Position numbers and translations under genes: made by a program. A stretch of DNA of 64,000 nt, from positions 1 to 64,000 of the forward strand of contig WJXW01000011.1 of NCBI GenBank assembly GCA_015832175.1, in the 5' to 3' direction. Below the pieces are notes generated by a model. It was not told where the DNA came from, did not search any database, and was given only the letters and a program-made list of their open reading frames with translations. The first letter of the stretch is position 1, and each line of letters opens with the position of its first letter. Below, one piece after another: positions 8,628 to 21,900 of this stretch. This DNA comes from Paraphaeosphaeria minitans (Eukaryota > Ascomycota > Dothideomycetes > Pleosporales > Didymosphaeriaceae).

Positions 8628-11600
8628 CTAAGCCTAGTAGATATATTTACACCTTAAGAGTAGTCTTTCTAGCTTAGTATTACTTTCTTTTGTAATATAT
8701 TTAATTACTATTACTAGGGGTTGTAAATACACTCCTACTTACGCTAGACGCGTGTCTAACGCTTTTTTATTCTATTTTAAACCCTAATATATTTATAAGA
8801 CAGTCTCTCCTTTTAATTTACCTTACTTATGCCCTATATAATAGATATAGATTCTTATGTTTCCCTTAGTTCTATAGTATGCGTTACCCGCTTTAAACCT
8901 TCTATTATTATGTCTATATTATATTTAAATTAGTATCGCGGAAGGGGTTCCACTAGCTCCTTAGCTAGGGCAGTCCTACTATAACTCTATATAGCGCTTA
9001 GATATATAGTAGGTCTGCGTTAGCTAGTTAAGGCTAAGAATAATCCTTCCCGCCTTATAGTTGTTACTAAAATTAACAACACTAATAAAGTGTTACTAGA
9101 ATATATTAGTACTCTTAGGATCCTAGTCCTTACCCTTAATTACTTTAATATTATAACTCTATAGCTCTTTCGCCTTTAGGCACTTATCCTACAGGATTGC
9201 CTACGTATTTTAAATAGTAAATTTGTTAATACATAAAGCGTCTTTTAATAGTCCCGTTCGAACCTAGTTAAATTTTAGTATAAGCCACCTAGGGCAGCAA
9301 TTTACTAGGAGAAGGTAGGCCTAGTAGTTACCTTTACCCTATTTATTTCTTATCTAAACGTAATAGGATATAATAGTGTTCTCTAAGTAGGTTGTCTTTT
9401 GTCTAGTAACAATGGCACATTAATCCTAGCTATAGTTAAAGGGCTTCTATTTAATAAAGTAAGCTATATAGTAAAGTCTCTAGTATTTAAGATAAGCTAG
9501 TATCTCTTCCCTAAAGATCCTACCTTTTCTCTTTCTAGCCTCTTCTATTCTATATTAGTAAAAGTCTAGCTCCCTCTCTTAGTGGGCTGCTTTAAAAGGC
9601 GTGGCTAGTGCCTTCTAATATAGGTTTACTGTGTATATAATTAGCACAGCGACTAGGGAGCTAGAGAAAAACTAACTAGGGGTAAATAAATGTTTAGTAG
9701 GGGAACCTAACGTGGTTCCTATATATATTAGGAGGAGACCTGGATCTGTCTGTAGGCTAGCTAGCCTAGTTAATTAACTAGGTGTTAGAGATAGTGGGTG
9801 TTTTCTAGATAATAGAACATAATAGTTACTACTCTAGGTACCTATTATATAGGCTAGTAAGGAGTTTGCATCGTATCTAGCCTAAATAGGCGTTAAAGGC
9901 ACGTTTTACAGTAGCCCCCTTACTACACCTTAGAGTCTTCCTAGTGTAATTAATAAACTTTACATATAGGGTAAATTAGATAGGGAGTAAATTAAGTCTA
10001 AGTATATATTATAAGCCTACTTAAATGCTTTGCACATCTTCCTTATCTTATTACTATTAAGATAATAATTAATAATACTACAACAGTAAACTAGTTAGTA
10101 GGTAGAGTCTTATATGTAGGCTAGCACAGCTAGCTAAACATCCTAACTGGCTTTATTAAAGTGTATATTTAGGACTTACTCGCTAAGCACTAGGCGTGTA
10201 GTACTAGGTTCCTAGTCCTAGGTAACCCTACCAAATTCTTGCATAAGGCTAATTAGACTGGCTAGTAGAGCGAACCTAATAACTGCCTAGATATCTAGGA
10301 TATAGAGGCCTTCTATTAATACGCTAGTCACAATTATAGCGCCTTTTAATTATTATAGAAATAGGTCTAAGCTTATTTCTTTCTCGCCCTCTTTTATTTA
10401 GCTGTAGTATCTTAAGCAGTCTAGGCCCTAGGCTAGGGTATTTACTATTAAAATAAGGTTAATATAGATAAGAACCTTCTTAAATTTTTGTAGAGCCTAT
10501 TATATGTACTCTACTATGTCTATTATTATGGTGCGTATTAAGAGTAGAACGCTGTAGACCTTATATTAGACATTACTACAAGGTGTAGATTTCCTATAAG
10601 GGTATATATCTGTAGGGAGGCCTAGTAATTAAAACGCTTAGTGCTAATTATCTAAAGGTAGGGTTATAGTAAGTAAAGTTAGAGGGACTTTATACTATGT
10701 TAACTAATATAGGTTACAGAGATAAGGGCGGTATACCATGTTAGGGAAAATAATATAGTAAAATTCGTTCACTACTATTCGCTCTAGTACGCCTAACAAC
10801 TTCTACCTATGTACATAAGCCTAGAAACTATTACTAGCTATATTCTCTAGAGTTGTAAGTACAATAGCCACCTACTTATTACATAAGCCCTACTTCTACA
10901 CTATAGCACGTATGCGTAGGGTTACATAGCGTTAAAGTATATCTATATATAAGGCTGCGAGTAGCACTATTAAAAGACTCTACCTATAGCCTAGACAGTA
11001 GGCTAGTAGCATAAAGAGGAGACTTTTACTAGCTCTAGTATTTATAATATACACTACTACACTTTCGCCTATAAAGATAGCTAACAAGGCGGCCTTCTAT
11101 ATACCTCTAAATTAGGCGTCGCATCTAAAGTTCTCTTATAATAGTTATAGGAGATTAATATTGCTTCTCTTAGTATTCTACTATTAAGTGGTAGCTATAA
11201 TACTCTTATAATAGTTAAGACTTAGCTATACTTCTACTAAGCTAAAATAAATAGCGCGATACTATTTCTATAATATTTTAAAGTGTGCCTCTACATTATT
11301 AAATAAGTAGGTAAATATCTTTAATATATTAAGTGCGTATACTACGTAGGCTATTTTAGGTAAGTGCCTAGCCTATATTTCTTGTGCTTTAGCCTCTACC
11401 TTATTTATAATATTATCTACATCCTCTTTAGTAAGTTCCTAAATAAGCATCTTAGAGCTAGTGAACTGGCAGGCGAAAGCAATTATAAGGTAATATAAAG
11501 TGCTAATATTAATCTCCTACCTAATCTAATAAAAACTGGCACTCTGGATAGCTAAACTAAGGATATACAACGTAGTATATTATTTTCCTACTATATCTGG

Positions 11601-14280
11601 CTATAGGAGCACACTTTGCGCCTACTTATAATAGTGGTTACAAAGGTCTATCCCTATTTATCCTTAGACAACTAGATAGAATGGTTGGACTAGCTAAATA
11701 TACTACACTAAGAGACTACCTACCTCCGCTAGGAGGAATTTGTATATAGTCTTTATAGTCTTATTATAGTTGTACCCTTTATAGTATTATAGAATCACCG
11801 CGATAAGACTATTATATAGGAAGATATTATGTATGCCTATAGTATAACTATTCTTAAGTTAAACGCTAAGCACTTCTATTCTACAACTAGGTTAGCCGCT
11901 AGTAAAGTGAATTAAGTAAAGAAACTACTTTAGAAATTTCTATACTAAGTTATAGTATTACTACACCTAGGTAAAGTTACATAGGTTTGTAAAGAAGGTA
12001 GTTAAAAAACTTTCTTAACCTACCCCCTTTATTAGGTTTTTAACAACAAAGTCAGCTCTGTGCATAAGGTTACTATTATTAGGGCTAAACATAAAGAAGT
12101 CTAGTATAATATTTTTTAGTTCCTCCACTAGAAGTTCCTATAGAATATTTAGAAGGTCTAAACAAGTAGATACAAAGGTTAGCTAGCATAGGATCTTTAA
12201 GGTCTCCTTATACTTGTTCCTAGCTATTATTATAAACAAGGCTAGGGTTATTCTTATATTACGCATAGTAACTATATCCCTGTTCTAGTGCATAAAGGCA
12301 TTTAGGTTCTTACTATATTAGAACTTACTAATAAACTATGCTATGTTTATAAGCTAGCTTATACTTATAGGATACTCTATAGTAAAGTAGTTATATACCC
12401 ACGCCTTAAACGTGTCCACGAGATTATAGTTCTTTACCTTTATAGACATATTACTATCTTGCTTAGTAATAAGAAGGAAAGCCTTTTTAAGCGAAACAGC
12501 AGTCTGTATACTATTTATGGTAGCCTAGGGCTAGACATTATTTAAATAGACAAGATTGTCCTATAGTTTCTAAAGGCCTATAAAACAGCAGAACTTCTTT
12601 ATAGCTAATATATCTATTGCGAAGTTATACGACTCTTAAAAACCCTTTCTATTATGGGAGAGTGTTAGGAACGCTATAGGTGTTAGTAGGGCAAGTTTAA
12701 AATGCTTAGTTTAACTAGTTTATTTAATAAGGAATAGCTAAAAGCGATAGCAGTGCTTTTTAAATAATATAAATTAAGTTCTAGTGTAGTGCTCTTAGAC
12801 TTCTAGAATATTATCTATTAAATCTAAGTACTTTATAATATCCCGCTAGGTCTACTCCTAGTAAGGCTATAAATAAAGTGTTAGTGGCTTCTTTATATTA
12901 TTAACTAATACGTAGTAGAAGAAGATAAATATTTTCTAGAGCAGTCCTGCGTAGCAGAGGTAAGAGTCCTAGTATAGCTCTAGTAGAGTAAGGGGAATAT
13001 TAGTCTTATATTCCTATATTACTTTTATGTGGGCGTAGCGGGAGGCTTTATTAGTAACATTCTACTAAGCTCTCGCTATACTCTTTATAGTTACGTAGAG
13101 ATAATATAGCTTTAGATTACTTATAGTAGTTAGTATAGCTATATATTATAAAGCCTCTACCTATATAGATATATTGCTAAACACTTGCAGGACACTTATA
13201 TAGGTAACCTAAGAATTTATAGAGACAGAGGGTGTACTAGGTATAGCTACTAACTACTCCTACTTTACTTTCTTAGCCTATTACAACGCTTCCTAGAGCT
13301 AATCTACAAATTTACTACTAGTAGGGGCAGAAATAAGTATAAGGACTGCGCTAGATTTAGTTAGGTTTTTAACGCTATTAGTAGTAGCTTTAGAGTTATA
13401 TAAGTTTATAGATAGTTTAACTACAAATTTGCAAGTAAGACAAAGGTTTTAGAATAGGAGTGGCACAGAAGGGAAAAACTATTAGTAATCTACGCCTTTT
13501 ACTTACTTACTATACTAGAGCTGCCTTTTTTCTTTAGCTATATTTAGAACGTAGAGTTTGTGTTCCTAACGTAGGTGTCCTCGTATGTTATGCTTTACAG
13601 AAATCCTAGTGGCGATATAGGTATAGTAATAACAGTAATAACTATTAGGGATAACACGTAGGCCAGGGAAGGCTAGTACTAAGGTATTAGGAACTATAAA
13701 TTCTTTGTATTTCTTTTATAGTAGTAAGTAAAGGTTCCTAAGCTTGTTAACATATTCTTAGATAACACGCCTCTCTTTACTAGTTATCTCTTATCTGTGT
13801 TCCTTATTAAAATAGGAAAACACCTTACTTAGGAGTATTACATATCTATATAGTACATAGGTAATAAAGTAATAGGTCTTATTATAGTAAATATATTTAG
13901 GAGTCTCTATAGTTAGTAGTAGTGTAATTAATTTTAATCTATATCTATAGTTAAAATAAGTTGGCTAAACTTTAGTGCTAAGGGGAGATAAGAAACACTA
14001 AGTAACATTTATTATCCTAGGTTATATAAACACTATATTATACTATAGCCTACTATTTTTTAATCTTGCTAGCTAAGGTGCTTTAGGATAACAGTAGTCT
14101 AATTCCCTCCCTTATATAAGACACACATAAACGAGTTTATAATTAGAAGCCTATATAGTGTTTAGTTCTATAGAGAAAAGGTTCTCTTACTAAGGTATTT
14201 CTATGCAGCTTACCTAAGTCCATAGTGCAATAGATATATAAATAAGTAAAAAAGGAAGAATTTTTTTACTTCTTACACTC

Positions 14281-15600
14281 TATCTATAGGAACTAAGCGC
14301 GCTAAAGTAATACTAAGGAAGAGTTAGGTAAGGAGGAAGACACTTAAGTGGAGGCCCTAAAAGCGCCTCTAAAATAAAATTGTATGTTAAAAGCGACTAG
14401 CTATTTAGTAGAGAATAGAAATTAAAAGCTAAAGCGTTGGCTAGTGAACACAACAATAGAAGTTATGCTATATATATAATACATAGAGGAGGCAGAGTTA
14501 TTAGAAGATAATAGAGAAGAAGCACATTACTATACATTTATAAAAAACTACTAAGAGTGGGCGCTACTATTAGGGAAGGGATAATAAGCTAAGTAGTTAC
14601 TATAGGTATAGCTAAGTGTCTATATAATTAGAAAATAGTGTTATAGGTATAAAGAACAAAGCATATATAGGGCCTATAGTTATTTAAAGAAAAGGTGGAG
14701 AGACTACTAGATATAGTTAAATATAAAGAGGGTAACAGTACTATAGCTAACACTATACTAGAGAGTAGTATAGTATTATTGTAACGCTCTAGTGCTAGTT
14801 TTACAGAATATAGTTTTACATAGTTTAAGACTAAAAGGTTCTATTCACTATATAAGAGTGTAAGATAGAGATAGGTAGTTATTATTATAAGTAAAATATA
14901 GTAGCGCTAGATATAGGCAGCGCTATAGTTAGAGTTTAAATTGTTAGAGGGCCTAGTACGAAAAAGAAAGATGCTATCTAGTAGAAAAAGGAAAAGATAC
15001 GCATTTATTATAAAAAAACTTTTATTTACTTAAGAATTTAGTACAATAGAAGAGGAGAAACTAACTAAAGAAATACATCTTATAGTGTAGAGAGAATTTA
15101 GTTAGTGCTTAGATATAGGGAGATAATAGTGTCTACTTAAGGTAAAGTTTAGTATAGGCGTGTTTACAATACTACTAAAGAACTCTATATCTAACACCTA
15201 TATTAAATAAGACATAATAGTTACGTAGCTCTAGTAATAAATAAACATAGTTACGTAATATAACAATACTGTCTTTAAAAGCATAATAGCTGTGGCAGAA
15301 ATATATAAGGCGTGTATATTAGATCTAGAGCCGCTAGAGCCCTTACTCCTAGAGATACTTTTAGACAAGAATCTAGCGTATTATAATTTAATTATAGGTT
15401 TCTAACTGGCAAGTAGTTAGCAGCTCCTAGGGGATGTTAATAATTCGTACAATAGCTAGGTAACACTTAAGAGGATTATATTTACTAATTAGGAGTACTT
15501 AAGAAAGGTTTACGTGATCTATAATTCTGCGTTATTAATTTTAGTTCTAGTATAGGGTTAAAATTGTTTAGTAGCTTAGCATAACCTGTAGATAGTGTAA
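14281..15600 (+). pseudogene. Possible degraded coding region, unknown
   Basis: A plus-strand reading through this stretch gives Lys/Glu/Leu/Gln-rich, protein-like composition broken only by TAA/TAG. I recognise no domain. In RIP-mutated DNA other frames can also look open, so this is a weak call based on composition only. Confidence 0.2.
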
Positions 15601-15677
15601 TTCCTTAGGGCTTCTTAATAAAGTTTTCGCCCTAATAATAATAGTGCTATAAACTTTTATAACTACCCCCTAGTAGT

Positions 15678-15698
15678 GCTGCGAGGAGTCCTCGCAGC
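15678..15698. repeat. Perfect 21-bp GC-rich palindrome
   Basis: GCTGCGAGGA, one base, then TCCTCGCAGC: two perfect 10-bp arms around a single G. It stands out as GC-rich within AT-rich DNA and could form a hairpin or mark the end of an old element. Confidence 0.7.
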
Positions 15699-15840
15699 CT
15701 ATACGCGTAAAGGTCCCCTATATAGGTAAAAGGGTAGGCTTATAGTTTATAGGTAAAGTTGTGCAGTTGTGTAGTTAAAAGTTACAGTTAGGATAGTTAG
15801 CTAGAAATTACACTTACTAGATAGATAGAGGTGTAAGGTT

Positions 15841-15950
15841 AAGATAGTAAATTATAAATTAATGCGCATAATAGTGCGTTAAGATAGTACATTAGTGCGT
15901 AGGATAGCGCGTTAAGATAGTGCGTTAATGCGCGAGATAGCGCGTTAGTA
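15841..15950. repeat. Short degenerate GATAGTGCGTTAA repeats
   Basis: Variants of GATAG(T/C)GCGTTAA recur about seven times over 110 bp with irregular spacing. They lie between the palindrome at 15678 and the left edge of gypsy A1. Confidence 0.55.
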
Positions 15951-16027
15951 GGCTAGCTGTTTACAGACTAGCGCTAGTGCGCACGTACCAGCGCACGGAC
16001 GATACTAGGTCCGAATCCTTAGTCCTA

Positions 16028-17830
16028 ATAATATTAGAACCTGTCCTTGTTTATTTTAGAAGTAATAAACCACTACACTTTAAAACAGACGCTAGCGATC
16101 TTACGCTAGGCGCCTACGCTAAATAAGAACGTAATAGTAAATGGCACCTAATTGCCTATTACTTATATAAATTCAATAACGCTAAAACACAATACAACAT
16201 ATATAATAAAGAACTCTACGCTATTGTTAAAGCTTTAAAGCACTAGAGGATTTACGCACTTAGTTACTTAACACTAGAAATCTATATAGATTATAAGAAC
16301 CTTCTAAGGTTCACAATAACAAAAGAACTTACGCCACGATAACAAAGATGGTTACAAACTACTAGGTAGTATAAGTTTAAAATTATCTATATAGCTAGAA
16401 AAGAAAATAGTAGAGTAGATGCTCTTAGCTAACAAAGTAATCTAGTAGGAGAAAAAGCAAAAACCTTCTCTGCAATCCTTCGCAAAGCCAAAGATAGATC
16501 TCTAGAGCCAATAGTAGAACTAAATTAACTTTTAGTAGTTAACTAAGAAGTTCTAGAACATCTATAGACCAAGATTATCTAACAATACCATAATAACCCT
16601 ATATACAGACACCTAGGCATTATAAAGACAATAGAACTTATCTAAAGAAATTACACCTTTAAAGGAATTAAGGAAGCTATAATAACTTACATCCACAAAT
16701 GTACAGAATACTAGAGAAATAAACACAGTACACATCTTAAGTATAGAGAGATATAAGTAATTAGAATACCAACAGCACTATAGGAAGATATTGCTATAAA
16801 TTTTGTTATAGGAATTCTAAACTCTAAAGATCTAATAATAGGAATCAAATATAATAGTATACTAGTAATAGTCTGCCAACTAACTAAGTATATTAAGCTT
16901 ATTCTATGCCTTAAGAAAATAACAGCAAAGGAACTCGCTTTTCTTATCCTAGACTAACTAATTAGACACCACAGAATCCTAAAAACAATTATTAGCGACA
17001 GAGACAAGCTCTTCACGTTAAATAATTAGACAACGCTTATAGCACTGCTTAGAACGAAATAAAAACTATTAATGGCTTACCATCCATAAACTAATAGACA
17101 AATAGAACGTATAAACTAAACCATAGAAACGTACCTACGCATCTACTGTAATAGTTAGAAAAATAACTAGGTTTTATTACTACCTATAGTATAGTTAGCC
17201 TATAATAATAAAGTATCAGTAGTATTAGGACATACACTATTCTATGTAAACTATAGAAGACACCTACATCTCTTTAACTAACAATTTCCTACGATAATTA
17301 AAGCAAAAGAAGCTATAGATATAGCAGAAAACATAAAGAAAATACACTAATAACTCCAAGAAAATCTTAAGAAAGCTTAGCAGCAATTAATTTTATATTA
17401 AAATAGAAAATAAAAAATAGCACCTTAGCTAAAGAAAGGGGATAAAATATATCTGCTTACAAAGAACCTTTAAACTTAGAAAAAAAACATAAGAAACTAG
17501 ATTATATTAAGGTTAGACTATTTTATATTTCCAAGCAAATATTACTAGTAAACTATAAGTTGGAACTACCGCCAGATGCAAAGATACACCTAGTATTCCA
17601 TGTATCACTACTAGAACTAGTAGACCTAGAAACGCCAATTAAAACCACCTTCTATCACTAAGCTTAGGAAGAAACTAAATTTAAAGTAAAATAAATCCTA
17701 TAAGTACACGATGCGTACACAGACACTAAAGAATACCTTATTAAGTAGAAAGGGTATTTGTCTAGTAAAAACACATAGGAATCCAAGGAAAACCTATCTA
17801 ACTATTAGTAACAGATAAACAACTTCTATA
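16028..17830 (+). pseudogene. A1 pol remnant: RNase H, integrase, chromodomain
   Basis: The conceptual frame reads as Ty3/gypsy pol with RIP stops at Gln/Trp codons. RNase H: TDASD near 16085. Integrase: an H2C2-type region near 16610-16720 (RHLG ... IHKC), the ISDRD catalytic-Asp motif at 16991, and the HPxTNxQxER motif near 17080. Chromodomain: EYLIK-stop-KGY at 17731-17765 followed by NT-stop-ES, where the stops fall exactly at the conserved Trp codons. Such chromodomains typically steer integration toward heterochromatin, which fits this subtelomere. Not functional. Confidence 0.85.
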
Positions 17831-17924
17831 ATTAAACGCTAGAAGTTATAAAGAAATAACTAGAACGCACCTAGGAATTACCACTAGTATAAAGGCTAGC
17901 CTATAAAATAGACTAGTTAATTAC

Positions 17925-18400
17925 CTTAGCGCCTAACAGCGCGTTAGAATTTATTAACGTAGTAGTCTATGCTAACTCTTCCTGCGCCTTAAGCGCTTCT
18001 AACTTATCTATAGTACTTATGCTATAATTAAACAATTTTTATTCCTTCTAATATAATTTCTTTTACTAATTACGTAAGCGCGCCATCTTCTCTTGTACCT
18101 AATAGGCGCAAAAAAAAGCTACCTTAGCTAGCTCTTCTTTAATATAGAGCTTTGCCTCCTCTTTAGCCTCTAACTTTTCTAACCTCTCTATTTTAGTATC
18201 TATTTTTAAATAATCTAGTAAAGGGATCTCCTTAGACTCGCACTTCTAGTTTCCCTATCTAACGCAGTTAGTACACTAAGAGTGTAAAGAAGAAAAATAA
18301 TAAGTATATTTCTTCTTAGCGTAGTATAAACAGGTAACTATTATAAAAATATAGTCTTTTTTAAGATAATTAGCTTAACTGTAGCAATATTAAATAGAAC
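17925..18400 (-). pseudogene. Antisense ORF in gypsy A1: CxxC-rich plus coiled-coil protein
   Basis: On the strand opposite to pol, between chromodomain and LTR, a frame reads a Cys cluster (CTNCVR ... KCE) followed by a long Glu/Lys/Leu helix ending in an ARLRNQ...ELEALK-type coiled coil. The arrangement resembles fungal proteins of unknown function with a CxxC...CxxC head and an RLR(K/N)Q coiled coil, which I recall as frequent in repeat-rich ascomycete genomes. The same ORF lies in the same place in B2 (minus, 44005-44480), and a related coiled coil is in B1 (plus, 28900-29265). An 8-base homopolymer run here may add a frameshift. Confidence 0.5.
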
Positions 18401-18446
18401 AAGATAATAACTTTATAGGTAGTTAACTTATAAGGATATTAAGCTT

Positions 18447-18461
18447 AGAGGGGGAAGATAA
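18447..18461 (+). promoter_or_regulatory. Polypurine tract of gypsy A1
   Basis: AGAGGGGGAAGATAA lies directly before the 3' LTR, the expected site for priming plus-strand DNA synthesis. Near-identical tracts precede the 3' LTRs of B2 (near 44520) and B1 (minus strand, 28607-28622). Confidence 0.75.
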
Positions 18462-18917
18462 TATTAAAATCTAGCTACGCATAGGCAGCAGGGCGTAGGC
18501 TTATTAGACTACTAGTCTACTAGAGTTAGCTAACTAAGTAGTTAGGTAATAGGTTATAGGTCCTAAGGGTCCTAAGGACTGTATAGGCCTTACCTATACG
18601 GGAACTCTAGGACGCGTAGGACTTGCCCACATGGGACTCTAGGACGTATAGGACTCTAGGACATATAAGACTCTAGGACGTATGGGATTCTAGGATGTAT
18701 AGGACTACTTAGTATATAGGAACGCGAGAATAAGCTTCTTATACTTATGTTTAATCTATTTATTAATCTATTGTTTAGATTCTAGTAGACTAAATTATTA
18801 ACTTATTATACTTTGTAAGATACTATTATATTAATAAGACCTTCCACCTCCTGTAAGTACTCCTGCCTAAGAACCAACCTTAACCCTTTAGGACTAGCTA
18901 CCCTCTTGGATTTAACA
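18462..18917 (+). repeat. 3' LTR of gypsy A1 (U3 type alpha)
   Basis: 456 bp, starting TATTAAAATC (RIP-altered from TG) and ending GATTTAACA. U3 contains about six copies of a 17-bp unit (GGACTCTAGGACGTATA-like, 18633-18705). The TATA box AGTATATAGG is followed by an R-U5 shared with every other A/B LTR in the window. The U3 is unrelated to the beta and gamma LTR types. Confidence 0.85.
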
Positions 18918-18929
18918 AGCAGCTACTAT

Positions 18930-21900
18930 AAAGAATATATAGTTACTATAGCGCACCGCCTTAAGACTAATATAGTAGAGAGGAAACTCTACTATAGCTA
19001 TATTCTAGAGTGCCTATAAATACGTGTTAGTAAAGATCTAAGCCCCTACTAGCGCTATTAAAGATCGCATTTACACTAGAGTAGCCTAGATAGTTCTAGA
19101 CACTATTAGTAGGGCGTTTATCCTTATCTACTAGGCTATATTTTACTTACGCTAGCTTAGTGCGTCTAGTTTAGCTATCTAGAATCTAGACTAGTAGTAG
19201 AGGTAGAAGTAAAAGGTAGAAAGTAACTCTAACTACTAGTGCTAGCGCTTACTTAATTCTTAAATCTTTATAAAGTATTTAAGGTTCTTATAGTCTATTA
19301 GAATCTTAAAGAGGTGCGCTACTTCTATTAGCTCTAGTCTTTATATTTATAAGGCCTATATAATTATAAGCAGCTCTTTATTATAAATAGTGTAGTTCTA
19401 CTAGGCTAGTGTTAGGGCTGTAGAGTAGTAGGCTACAGGGTACTAGATCCCCTTAATACGTTAGAAGAGGTAGGCCCTAGTAGCGCCGCCTAAGTAGTTT
19501 ATCTCTACTAGCGTGTCGCGCTCTAGGTCCTAGAGCGCTAAGATAGGGCTCTATATAAATATATTCTTTAGGGCCTAGAAGGCCTCTTATTCCCTAAGGC
19601 CCTATTAAAATAGGACCCCTTTCTTAGTAAGGGCATATAGGGGTACGGCCTACTTAGAGAATTAGGGAAGAAAGTTATAATAGAAGTTAGTAAAGCTAAT
19701 AAAGTAGTAGACTATACACACTATAAAGGGGGCGTCCTATTAATTAATTACTTATATTTTTACTAGATTAGGGCGAATAGTCTTGCCTACTATAATAAAA
19801 TACCCTAGATACCTAACCTCTATTATCGCGAATTTATATTTCCTTAGGTTTATATATAGTCTAGCTTTTTATAGGAGTTCTAGCACTTATTGTATATAGT
19901 CCTAGTGTTAGCGTAGGGGCCCTATTGTATAAATAAGGACATTATCTAGGTAAGCTATATATATATCGCCTAGGGTATCTTTTAGAGCGCTGTTAATATA
20001 GCGCTAGAATATAGTAAGTGCCTTAGTTAATCTAAATAGAACTACTAACTACTTAAAGAGGCTAAACTAAGTATAGAATATAGTATAGTGTTCTTTTCTC
20101 TCTATAATGTATAGCTTATAGAAGGTAGCGCAGATATCTACTTTTATAAACTAAATAGCCTAAGAGAGGGTGCGTAGTGTCTCTTTAATAAGTAAAAAGA
20201 AGTACTAATCTAGCTTAGAGATTATATTAATCTCCTAATAGTTAATATATAGGCGCTATTTCCCCCTAGGCTTTAGGGCTAAAAGAACTAGAGTATCTAT
20301 TAAAAAGGAGCTAGCTTATATCTAGCCTTTATCTATAAGTTCTATAAGTTAGTGCTAGAGTTCTATTAGCTAATCTCTAGATATGCTATATAGTAGGCCC
20401 TAGGGTAGTTTTAAGAGGGAGCTGCTTAGGGTCTACTTTAGGTAGATATAGTAGTCTAATATGCCCTAGTATAGTAAGAGGCTAGACGCTTTAGTTTTAT
20501 TAAAAATAGTAGCGTACTCTACTAGTTCTAGAGGGAGAGTCCTACTATCTTTAGTAAGACCTAGCCCCGCTATATTATAAAGGGGTAAAAGTCCTACTGT
20601 GCGAGGAAGTGTTATTATAAGTATCTAGGTAATATCCTAGAGTAAAGTTAAGAATACCCTTTCTTAGTTTTTATCTAGAGTATTAAAGGGTGTTATGTTA
20701 TCCTTTTTATCTACTAGCGTAGTAAAGAGGCCCTACCTCTCTACTATCTAGGTATTAAGAGCAGTAAGACCCCTAGCTGCGCTAATTATAATTTTACTAT
20801 TATAGATATCTACTACTACTCTAGACTTAGCTAGCTAGAGGGCCCCTAGAATTATATCTTAGTAGAGGTTAGGGATTATATAAGCGTAAAGGGTCTATTA
20901 CTACCTAAATATATTATAAGGCACTACTACTATCTCTATAATAAGAGTCTATAGTAATAACCTAGCAGCCTATTCTAGCTCCTAGTCTAGAATTATAATA
21001 CGCTATAGTAAGAGTAAATCTACTAGTTTAGGGCTAATTACTGCGAAGCATTTACACCCTATATTAATTAGGGCCTCTATATACTATATGCTATTAAGGA
21101 AGACGTAGAGGGTAGAGGTAGGCCTATTTATACCTACTCTAGCCCTAGCCACTCTAACTATTGCAGCTTACCCTAATTATACCTCTATTAATACTATTAC
21201 GCTTAGTCCTTATATTAGCACTAGACTAGGGGCTATTCTTTTCCTAACTAGATACTTATTTTATTATACTAAAGTTAGGTTGCAATTGCCTAGAGTAAAA
21301 TTGTATTAAGGTAGGCTCTAGCTATATAGTTAGGCTTACTGTAGTAAGTGTACACGCCTACGTCTTAGTGTTACTAGAAGATATATTTAGGTATCTAGTT
21401 TAGGCGCTACTTACCTGCCTCCCTACTAGCTTAGGGCTAGGTTAAGGTTAAAGCTGCTATAGAAGTTATATAGATATTACTATTACTATCTTTAGAAAGG
21501 GGCTAGCTACCCTTATAAAAGGTAGCTTAAGTAGTAAGCTTATCTTCTAAGGCCTTTATTTTAAAGTCTACTGTAATTTGTAAAAACCTAGTAATAGCTA
21601 TATTATAGTCCCCTTTAAGAATATTGTAGTTAAGAGTAACTATATAGATATTACACTAAATTACGTAGTGTAACTTACGTAGTTTCTTAGTGTTACTCTA
21701 CTAGCTACTACCCGCCTCTACTAAGGTCTATTTAAAGCGGACGTAAAAGTTAGAGAAACTCTCTTTAGCGTTTTACCTAATTATATTAAGGCGTGCTTTA
21801 GCCTTTTACTAGGCGTGTTTATTAGTGTATATAAAGGTAAGGTACTATATAAACGTCTATAGGTTAAACTAGCTATCTACCCCCCTAGTTTAGTAGAAGG

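Larger units (their letters stand above)
6461..16027. other. RIP-destroyed repeat DNA of unassigned family
   Basis: A 9.5-kb block with the RIP signature throughout (TpA-rich, CpA/TpG-poor, almost no TGA). I found no LTR pair, reverse-transcriptase box, integrase motif or terminal inverted repeat in it. It differs from the A/B, C and D families defined elsewhere in this window. Two stretches look like former coding sequence on the plus strand and are listed separately. The right edge is the break point of truncated gypsy A1. Confidence 0.6.
16028..18917 (+). mobile_element. Gypsy family A/B copy A1 (5'-truncated, chromodomain Ty3/gypsy)
   Basis: This copy begins abruptly inside RNase H (homology to copies at 42110 and 60625 starts at about 16028) and runs through integrase, chromodomain, an antisense ORF, polypurine tract and a full 456-bp 3' LTR. 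Its right end interrupts element C1: the bases after it (AGCAG...) continue the C sequence found uninterrupted at 48346 (AGTAG...). The 5' LTR, gag, protease and RT are missing, so the left breakpoint is a deletion or recombination, not an insertion end. Confidence 0.88.

Noticed and set aside
16008..16018. GGTCCGAATCC resembles a tRNA/SINE B box
   Set aside because: No A box at the right distance and no tRNA fold; a single 11-base match is weak evidence.
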